64,000 nt of DNA, from assembly GCF_004217185.1 (NCBI RefSeq), contig NZ_SHKL01000001.1, forward strand, positions 1,053,001 to 1,117,000. The letters are read 5' to 3'. The notes under the pieces are model-generated. The model ran no database searches. It saw only the letters and a program-made list of their open reading frames with translations, and was not told the origin of the DNA. The DNA comes from Pseudonocardia sediminis. GTDB taxonomy: Bacteria > Actinomycetota > Actinomycetes > Mycobacteriales > Pseudonocardiaceae. Below, piece by piece: positions 58,424-64,000 of this stretch; position 1 is the stretch's first letter; every line of letters starts with the position of its first letter. The translations under genes and the position numbers were made by a program.

Positions 58424-59716
58424 GTGACGACGACGATCGCCGAACGCTACGACGCGCTGATCGAACCGGAGCGCGTGCACGGCTCGCTCTACACCTCCCC
58501 GGAGATCTTCGCCGACGAGCTGGAGCAGATCTGGTACCGGACGTGGGTCTACGTCGGACACGTCAGCGAGATCGCGCAACCGAACGACTACGTGCGCAAG
58601 ACGATCGGCCCGCAGGACGTCGTCATGACGCGCGGCGCCGACGGCGAGGTGCACCTGCTGCTCAACCGCTGCGCGCACCGGGGGAACCTGGTCTGCGAGG
58701 CCGACGCGGGCAACTCCAGCTCGTTCCGCTGCCCGTACCACGGCTGGACCTACCGCAACACCGGTGACCTGGTCGGATACCCCTTCCCGCAGGGCTACGG
58801 CGGGCGCGGGAAGCTCGACGAGCTGGGCCTGGGCCGGGTGCCGCGGGTCGCGGTGTACCAGGGCTTCGTGTTCGGCAGCTTCGCCCCCGACGGGCCGTCG
58901 CTGGCCGAGCACCTCGGCGAGGCGGCGGGCGAGCTGGACCGCCTCGTCCGGCTCTCGCCGCAGGGCGAGGTCGAGATCACCGCGGGCTTCCTCAAGCACC
59001 GCGCGCGGGCGAACTGGAAGCTCCTCGCCGAGAACGAGACCGACGGCTACCACCCGCAGTTCGTGCACCAGTCGATCTTCAGCGTGGCCGAGAGCGGGAT
59101 CGGCGCGCTCTACGGCGAGAAGTCGACCGCCGTCACCCGCGACCTCGGGGGAGGGCACAGCGAGAACGACCTGCGCCCGGAGTTCCGCCGTCTCGCCGCC
59201 CCGATGGGGTGGTTCGGCACCACCGAGAAGAAGGTGCCGCACTACGTCGCCGCGATGCGTGAGCGCCACGGCGACGCCGCCGAGGAGATCCTCGTCGAGG
59301 GCGCCCCGCACGTGATGATCTTCCCGAACCTGTTCATCGCGGAGATCCAGCTGTTCACGATCCAGCCGCTGGCCGCCGACCTGACCGTCCAGCACGTCAC
59401 GGCGATCGGGCTCAAGGGCGCGCCGGAGATGAACACCCGGATGCTGCAGCAGAGCATCGGCTCGGTCGGCCCGGCCGGGCTGCTGCTCGCCGACGACACC
59501 GAGATGTACGAGCGCAACCAGGCCGGGGTCGCCGAGCTGCGCCCGGAGTGGCTCGACATCCGCCGTGGGGTCGGCCGGGAGAGCGTCGACGAGCGCGGCC
59601 TGACGATCGGCGGCGCCACCGACGAGACCGCGATGCGCGGGTTCTGGCGGCACTACAAGCGGTTGATGACGACCGACCGGGTCGCGGCGGGCACGGCGGC
59701 GGGGACGCCGCGGTGA
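58424..59716 (+). CDS. Rieske aromatic ring-hydroxylating oxygenase, alpha subunit
   Basis: A 430-residue catalytic subunit of a ring-hydroxylating dioxygenase. The Rieske 2Fe-2S ligands are C83/H85 (CAHRG) and C103/H106 (CPYHGW). The mononuclear iron site has bridging D207 with H210 and H215 in NETDGYHPQFVH. A GGGGGAG precedes the GTG. It heads five genes all joined by overlapping stop/start codons, and no ferredoxin or reductase gene is present, so electrons come from elsewhere. The carboxylate-side substrate (aromatic acid or aryl-CoA) is unknown. Confidence 0.93.
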   Translation: MTTTIAERYDALIEPERVHGSLYTSPEIFADELEQIWYRTWVYVGHVSEIAQPNDYVRKTIGPQDVVMTRGADGEVHLLLNRCAHRGNLVCEADAGNSSSFRCPYHGWTYRNTGDLVGYPFPQGYGGRGKLDELGLGRVPRVAVYQGFVFGSFAPDGPSLAEHLGEAAGELDRLVRLSPQGEVEITAGFLKHRARANWKLLAENETDGYHPQFVHQSIFSVAESGIGALYGEKSTAVTRDLGGGHSENDLRPEFRRLAAPMGWFGTTEKKVPHYVAAMRERHGDAAEEILVEGAPHVMIFPNLFIAEIQLFTIQPLAADLTVQHVTAIGLKGAPEMNTRMLQQSIGSVGPAGLLLADDTEMYERNQAGVAELRPEWLDIRRGVGRESVDERGLTIGGATDETAMRGFWRHYKRLMTTDRVAAGTAAGTPR

Positions 59717-60189
59717 ACGGTCAGGACATCCGCCGCATCGAGCAGTTCCTCTACCGCGAGGCGCGCCTGGCCGACGAGCACGACTACGACGGCTGGGAGT
59801 CGCTCTGGACCGACGACGGCCTGTACTGGGTCCCGGCCGGCGGCGACGACATCGACCCGACGACCCGGATGTCGATCGTCTACGACAACCGCCGCCGCAT
59901 CTCCACCCGGATCAAGCAGTTCCACACCGGCAAGCGGCACACCCAGATCCCGGCGTCGCGGCTGCGGCGCGTGGTGTCCAACGTGGAGATACTCGGGGCC
60001 GAGGGGGCCGAGACGACGGTGGAGGCGAACTTCGTGCTCGTCGAGTCCCGTGAGCGGGGCAAGGAGATCTGGGCCGGGCGTTACACCTACCGGCTGCGCG
60101 AGGTCGACGGCGAGCTGCGGATGGCCTACAAGAAGGTCGCGCTGGTGGACAACGCCCGCGTGGTTCCGACGATGTCGTTCCTGATCTGA
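59713..60189 (+). CDS. Rieske oxygenase beta subunit
   Basis: A 158-residue small subunit of the alpha3beta3 ring-hydroxylating oxygenase, an NTF2-fold protein with a structural role. Hallmarks are RIEQFLYREARLADEHDYDGWESLWTDDGLYWVPA and RIKQFHTGKRHTQIPASRLRRVVSNVEI, ending TMSFLI. The GTG overlaps the alpha stop (GTGA). Confidence 0.93.
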   Translation: MNGQDIRRIEQFLYREARLADEHDYDGWESLWTDDGLYWVPAGGDDIDPTTRMSIVYDNRRRISTRIKQFHTGKRHTQIPASRLRRVVSNVEILGAEGAETTVEANFVLVESRERGKEIWAGRYTYRLREVDGELRMAYKKVALVDNARVVPTMSFLI

Positions 60190-60413
60190 TGGGATCCGTG
60201 CCGGTCGAGGTGGTGGGGAACGAGTTCGCGCAGGTCGCCGTGAGTGTGGACACCGACGCGAACAGCCCGCGGCTGCGCATCGAGGACCTGCGCAGCGGCC
60301 GGGTCCGGTTCCTCGACGCGCTCGAGCTGGAGACGCTCGTGCACCTCCCGGAGGGGAAGCTGCAGAGCCTGCTCGACCCGTCGGCCGACCGCTGGCGGGA
60401 GGACCGGGAGTGA
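60189..60413 (+). CDS. Small conserved-context protein of the Rieske operon
   Basis: A 74-residue protein of strands and short helices (PVEVVGNEFAQVAVSVD, SPRLRIEDLRSGRVRFLDALELETLVHLPEGKLQSLLDP). Its ATG overlaps the beta-subunit stop by one base (TGATG) and its stop overlaps the next crotonase. Similar ~70-residue proteins accompany Rieske oxygenases in other actinobacteria and are sometimes labelled dihydrodiol dehydrogenase, which its size does not support. It may be a subunit or assembly factor. Confidence 0.75.
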   Translation: MGSVPVEVVGNEFAQVAVSVDTDANSPRLRIEDLRSGRVRFLDALELETLVHLPEGKLQSLLDPSADRWREDRE

Positions 60414-61186
60414 GCTCGACCGAGACCGGGCCCCCGGTCCTGACCACGGTGGACGGCCGCGTCGCGACGGTCCTGCTCAACCGCCCGCACGCGCGCAACG
60501 CCGTCACGATCGCGTTGGCGCGGGGACTGCACGACGCTCTGGCCGACGCGGCCGGAGGCGCGGACGTGATCGTGATCCGGGGCGCGGGCGGGAACTTCTG
60601 CGCGGGCGGGGACTTCCACGAGGTCTCCCGGCTGCGCGAGGAGGGACCCGACGCGCTGCGGCCGTTGTTCGAGACGTTCATCTCCGCCTGCGAGCTGATC
60701 GCGGAGCTGCCGGTGCCGGTCGTCGCGGCGGTCGAGGGCTACGCGATGGCCGGTGGCTTCGAGCTGATCCAGTCCGTCGACATCGCGGTCGTGCGCGACG
60801 ACGCGGTGCTGGCGGACAACCACGCCAACTTCGGCATGATCCCCGGCGGCGGGGGCTCGCAGCGGCTGCCGCGGATCGTCGGGGTGCCGCGCGCGCTCGG
60901 GCACATCCTCACCGGCGACCGGCTGACCGGTGCCCGGGCCGTCGAGTGGGGGCTGGCCTACCGCAGCGCCCCGGCGGAGGAGTTCGAGGACGTCGTCGAC
61001 GCGCTGGTCGCGAACCTGGTGGCCAAGGACGGCGACGCGCTGGCCCGGATCAAGCGGCTGGTGCGCCGGCGCGGCGAGCTCTCCGACGGGCTGGCGGCGG
61101 AGACGCGGGAGACGTTGGACCACCTCGCCGGGGAACGCGCCGGCGCGGGCATCGGCCGGTTCACCGGCAGGACGGGAGAGCAGTGA
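60410..61186 (+). CDS. Enoyl-CoA hydratase/isomerase-family protein
   Basis: A 258-residue crotonase. Oxyanion loops are GNFCAGGDFHEVSRL and EGYAMAGGFELIQSVDIAVV; the catalytic segment is ANFGMIPGGGGSQRLPRIVG, lacking the hydratase glutamates (Gly-rich GMIPGGGGSQ), so hydration is uncertain and isomerase or C-C hydrolysis is possible. The GTG overlaps the preceding stop. It is coupled to the Rieske oxygenase, suggesting an acyl-CoA thioester as substrate or product. Confidence 0.87.
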   Translation: MSSTETGPPVLTTVDGRVATVLLNRPHARNAVTIALARGLHDALADAAGGADVIVIRGAGGNFCAGGDFHEVSRLREEGPDALRPLFETFISACELIAELPVPVVAAVEGYAMAGGFELIQSVDIAVVRDDAVLADNHANFGMIPGGGGSQRLPRIVGVPRALGHILTGDRLTGARAVEWGLAYRSAPAEEFEDVVDALVANLVAKDGDALARIKRLVRRRGELSDGLAAETRETLDHLAGERAGAGIGRFTGRTGEQ

Positions 61187-61986
61187 AGCTGATCGAGAGC
61201 GGCCCGGTGCTGCTGGACCTCGACGACACCGGGGTCGCGCACCTGCGGCTCAACCGGCCCGAGGCGGCGAACGGGATGGACGTGCCGTTCCTGCGCGGGC
61301 TCTACGACGCCGTGATGGTCGCGCACGGGCAGGCCGGTCTGCGGTGCCTGGTGCTCACCGGCGAAGGAAAGCACTTCTGCGCCGGCGGCGACGTGAAGAC
61401 GTTCGCGAGCAAGGGCGAGGCGCTGCCGGACTACCTGCGCGAGGCGACGGCGTGGCTGCAGAACGTCGCCCAGGGGCTGCTCGCGCTCTCCGCGCCGGTG
61501 GTGACGGCGGTGCAGGGCTTCGCCGCCGGTGGCGGCGGGTTCGGGCTGGTGTGTGCGTCCGACATCGTGATCGCGGCCGAGTCGGCGAAGTTCATGTCCG
61601 GGGCGACCCGCTCGGGGATGGCGCCGGACGCCGGGTCGTCGGTGACGCTGCCGCAGATCGTCGGGGCCCGGAAGGCGATGGAGATCTTCCTGCTCAACCC
61701 GACGCTGAGTGCCGCCGAGGCGCTCGACATCGGACTCGTCACCCGCGTCGTCCCGGACGCGGACCTGCTCGACGAGACGCTCGCCGTCGCCGCGACGCTC
61801 GCCGCCGGTGCGCCGCGGGCGCAGGGCGCCACCAAGCGTCTGGTGTGGTCCGGGCTCGGCGGCCGGGTCGAGGCGGCGCTGCCGGAGGAGGCCCGCACGG
61901 TCTCCGAGCTGTCCGGCACCGCGGACTCCCGGGAGGGACTCGCCGCCGTGATCGAGCGCCGCGCGCCCCGGTTCACCGGGGCCTGA
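61183..61986 (+). CDS. Enoyl-CoA hydratase/isomerase-family protein
   Basis: A 267-residue crotonase. Oxyanion loops are GKHFCAGGDVKTFASKGEAL and QGFAAGGGGFGLVCASDIVIAA; the catalytic segment is RSGMAPDAGSSVTLPQIVG, with Asp as in PaaG-type isomerases. The GTG overlaps the preceding stop by four bases, making it the last gene of the Rieske operon. A 12-bp hairpin follows. Confidence 0.88.
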   Translation: MKLIESGPVLLDLDDTGVAHLRLNRPEAANGMDVPFLRGLYDAVMVAHGQAGLRCLVLTGEGKHFCAGGDVKTFASKGEALPDYLREATAWLQNVAQGLLALSAPVVTAVQGFAAGGGGFGLVCASDIVIAAESAKFMSGATRSGMAPDAGSSVTLPQIVGARKAMEIFLLNPTLSAAEALDIGLVTRVVPDADLLDETLAVAATLAAGAPRAQGATKRLVWSGLGGRVEAALPEEARTVSELSGTADSREGLAAVIERRAPRFTGA

Positions 61987-62006
61987 GCCGGGCCCGGAAC
62001 GCGGAA

Positions 62007-62039
62007 CGGCCGGCCCGGGGTCGCACTCCGGGCCGGCCG
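62007..62039. terminator. Bidirectional hairpin terminator
   Basis: A 12-bp perfect stem CGGCCGGCCCGG/CCGGGCCGGCCG with a 9-base loop between the convergent Rieske operon and Asp23 paralogue. Confidence 0.78.
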
Positions 62040-62059
62040 AACATCAACGGGGGAACGGG

Positions 62060-62551
62060 TCAGGAGACCCGCGGCGTCGAGGACGGCTTCGGGGCCTCGA
62101 CCTCGTTCTTGCCGTCGTCCTCGGACGGCAGGTGCACGTCGTCGACGGAGATGTTGACCTCGACCACCTGCAGGCCGGTCATCCGCTCGAGGGCGGAGAT
62201 GACGTTGCGGCGCACGGCCTTCGCGAGGTCGGCGATGGCGACGCCGTACTCCACGACGATGTTCAGGTCGATCGCGGCCTGCTTCTCGCCGACCTCGACC
62301 GAGACGCCCTGCGAGGCGTTGGTGGTCGCGCCCGGGATGCGCTCGCGGATCGCGCCGAAGGTCCGCGCCGCGCCGCCGCCGAGGTCGTGCACGCCGTTCA
62401 CCTCGCGGGTGGCGAGGCCGGCGATCTTGGACACGACCGCCTCGGCGATCTTGGTGCTGCCGTGGTCGGAGGCCAGCGCCGACGAGGACGCGGACACCGG
62501 GGCGGAGGGGGTCTGGGCGGCCGGGGTGGAGGCGGCGGAGGGGGTGCTCAT
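62060..62551 (-). CDS. Asp23/Gls24-family envelope stress protein (paralogue)
   Basis: A 163-residue Asp23 protein. After a Ser/Ala/Thr/Pro-rich N-terminus the domain runs IAEAVVSKIAGLATREVNGVHDLGG to TGLQVVEVNISVDDVHLPSEDD, nearly identical to the core of the gene at 23519-24046; the tail differs (no GSGSG, ending KPSSTPRVS). GAGGAG supports the ATG. It is monocistronic and lacks the small partner gene of the first copy. The 251 bases upstream, shared with the divergent RNA methyltransferase, show no further feature I can support. Confidence 0.9.
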   Translation of the reverse strand: MSTPSAASTPAAQTPSAPVSASSSALASDHGSTKIAEAVVSKIAGLATREVNGVHDLGGGAARTFGAIRERIPGATTNASQGVSVEVGEKQAAIDLNIVVEYGVAIADLAKAVRRNVISALERMTGLQVVEVNISVDDVHLPSEDDGKNEVEAPKPSSTPRVS

Positions 62552-62802
62552 CTGATGATCTCCTCTGGTGAGACGTCGCGGCCGGGATGGCCGGCCGTGA
62601 ACCGTGTGCGGCCGGCCTGAGGTGAGCAGGCCGGGAGCATCTCCTCGACGCTCGCTCCGGCGGACTCTCGTTCCGGGCCGACACATGTAGGACACATTCG
62701 GAGGGGTCATCCTCACGCGGAGACCCCGATGATGTGGGTCACAGCCTCAACGGGGCGGGCGCCCGCAGGGGTTCCCGCCGGCGCCGCGGATAAGGTGCCC
62801 CG

Positions 62803-63615
62803 GTGGCCGGCGCACCTGTTCCCGCGGATCTGACCAGCACCGCGAACCCGCGGGTCAAGGCACTGATCCGGCTGCGGAGCCACCGTCGCGCGCGGGTCGA
62901 GGCGGGGTCCACTCTCGTCGAGGGACACGACGAGCTGCGGCTGGCGCTGCAGGCCGGGGTACGCCCCACGGAGCTGTACTGGGCGCCGTCGCTGGCCCGC
63001 GACGAGCACAGAGGACTCCTCGACGACGTCCGCGCGACCGGGGCGCGGGTCACCTCGGTGAGCCGGGACGTGTTCGACCGGATCGCCTACCGCGAGGGCC
63101 CGGACGGCTGGCTGGCCGTGGTGCCGGACCCGGGGTCCGCGATCGCTGACATCGTGCTCGGCCCGCGCCCCCTGGTGCTCGTCGCGGAGGGCATCGAGAA
63201 GCCGGGCAACATCGGCGCGATGCTGCGCACCGCCGAGGCGTGCGGGGTGGACGCGGTGATCGGGGCGTCGACCGTCACCGACTTCGGCAACCCGAACGCG
63301 GTGCGCGCCAGCAAGGGCACGGTGTTCGCGGTGCCGGTGGCGTCCGCCCCGAGCGCCGAGGTGCTGGACTGGCTGCGCGGGCACGGCGTCCGGATCGCCG
63401 TCACCACCCCGGCCGGGACCACCGCGCTCGGCGACGCCCGCCTGGACGGCCCGGTCGCGGTCGTCGTCGGCGCGGAGAGCACCGGGGTCACCGACCTGTG
63501 GCTCGACGCCGCCGACGAGACGGTGGTGATCCCGATGCGCGGGAAGGTCAACTCGCTCAACGCGGCCACGGCCGGCGCCGTCGCGCTGTTCGAGGCGAAC
63601 CGTCAGCGCCACTGA
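62803..63615 (+). CDS. TrmH/SpoU-family RNA 2'-O-methyltransferase
   Basis: A 270-residue SPOUT methyltransferase acting on tRNA or rRNA with S-adenosylmethionine. The N-terminal substrate-binding domain has TANPRVKALIRLRSHRRARVEAGSTLVEGHDELRLAL. The C-terminal trefoil knot carries motif 1 EKPGNIGAMLRTAEACGVDAV, motif 2 VVVGAESTGVTDLW and motif 3 IPMRGKVNSLNAATAGAVALFE. The RNA target cannot be named. It is convergent with the CoA ligase at the right edge, with a hairpin between. Confidence 0.9.
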   Translation: MAGAPVPADLTSTANPRVKALIRLRSHRRARVEAGSTLVEGHDELRLALQAGVRPTELYWAPSLARDEHRGLLDDVRATGARVTSVSRDVFDRIAYREGPDGWLAVVPDPGSAIADIVLGPRPLVLVAEGIEKPGNIGAMLRTAEACGVDAVIGASTVTDFGNPNAVRASKGTVFAVPVASAPSAEVLDWLRGHGVRIAVTTPAGTTALGDARLDGPVAVVVGAESTGVTDLWLDAADETVVIPMRGKVNSLNAATAGAVALFEANRQRH

Positions 63616-63637
63616 GCGGTTTGGGAGAGATCAGCAC

Positions 63638-63681
63638 TTCGGCGGCGGATCGCGACACGGCTGTCGCGTTCCGCCGCCGAA
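63638..63681. terminator. Bidirectional hairpin terminator
   Basis: A 12-bp stem TTCGGCGGCGGA/TCCGCCGCCGAA, a T-T mismatch, then 7 bp CGCGACA/TGTCGCG around a CGGC loop. It lies between the RNA methyltransferase stop and the convergent ligase stop. Confidence 0.78.
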
Positions 63682-63699
63682 CCGCCGATCATGTCGCGG

Positions 63700-64000
63700 T
63701 CACACCGCGGCCGGGGCCAGCGTCGCCCGCAGGGCCTTCTTGTCGGTCTTGCCGATGTCGGTCAGCGGCATCTCGTCGACGAACGCGATCGTCTTCGGCA
63801 CGTACATCGCACCCCGGTGCTGCTCGACCAGCGTCTCCAGCTCGGCGGCGGTGAGCGAGTCGTCGCGGGCCACGACGGCGGCGTGCACGGCCTCGGAACC
63901 GTCGTCGTCCGGGGCACCGAAGACGGCGGCCTGACGCACCCCGGCGTGCTCCATCAGCGTGTCCTCCAGCTCGGAGGTGTACACGTGCCCGCCGACCACG
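63700..64000 (-). CDS. AMP-dependent CoA ligase, C-terminal part (5' end outside window)
   Basis: The last ~100 residues of an AMP-binding enzyme: VVGGHVYTSELEDTLMEHAGVRQAAVFGAPDDDGSEAVHAAVV, then YVPKTIAFVDEMPLTDIGKTDKKALRATL. This is the mobile C-terminal lid with the catalytic Lys in DIGKTDK. The gene continues beyond the right edge. It is a fatty-acid or aryl-CoA ligase; nothing in the fragment decides which. Confidence 0.87.
   Translation of the reverse strand, partial: VVGGHVYTSELEDTLMEHAGVRQAAVFGAPDDDGSEAVHAAVVARDDSLTAAELETLVEQHRGAMYVPKTIAFVDEMPLTDIGKTDKKALRATLAPAAV

Overview
The window is GC-rich, densely coded DNA from a mycothiol-producing actinomycete. The evidence is frequent GTG starts, GTGA stop/start overlaps, a mycothione reductase, a furA-katG pair, PucR/TrmB/TetR regulators, DUF5997 and DUF6247 proteins and two Asp23 paralogues. 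Codon use and gene content fit Pseudonocardiaceae, perhaps Pseudonocardia; that placement is inference from content. There is no insertion sequence, phage, plasmid or CRISPR signature, so it reads as chromosome.

Layout. 0-9.5 kb: a lactonase-like MBL hydrolase (cut by the window edge), SnoaL and SDR genes, a TrmB regulator, an MFS exporter, an S9 peptidase, tRNA-Ala(GGC) with terminator, an AraC regulator, an alpha/beta hydrolase and an aquaporin. 9.5-13.5 kb: a FUSC transporter with an apparent C-terminal frameshift, an SRPBCC protein, and a DUF6247/RelE-like pair. 13.7-20 kb: serA, an HTH-less LysR-like protein divergent from DUF5997, an SDR, a PucR regulator and an AlkB-rubredoxin fusion. 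20-30 kb: katG-furA, an Asp23 stress operon, MOSC, a VOC-GntR operon with a palindromic operator, a MetE-like enzyme, GtrA and mycothione reductase.

30-41 kb carries phenylacetate catabolism: paaABCDE in one translationally coupled operon (minus strand), then a PaaR-like TetR, a PaaG-like crotonase, and paaZ-paaK. Three similar TetR-type palindromes sit 16-39 nt upstream of the first genes of the three transcripts, so they probably form one regulon. Between paaA and the TetR gene lies a DUF559 gene embedded in copies of a 45-46 bp hairpin repeat.

41-62 kb is a second catabolic region: an MFS exporter with TetR, a PEP-mutase-family lyase, crotonases, a CoA transferase, a CrtI-like FAD enzyme, two closely related TetR regulators, two acyl-CoA dehydrogenases, a hotdog thioesterase, two CoA ligases, a SnoaL-crotonase fusion, an SDR, and a five-gene coupled operon of Rieske oxygenase alpha and beta, a 74-residue protein and two crotonases. 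The set suggests activation of a cyclic or aromatic acid to a CoA thioester, desaturation, hydration and ring attack; the substrate cannot be read from sequence. The window closes with a second Asp23 gene, a SpoU-type RNA methyltransferase and the 3' end of another CoA ligase.
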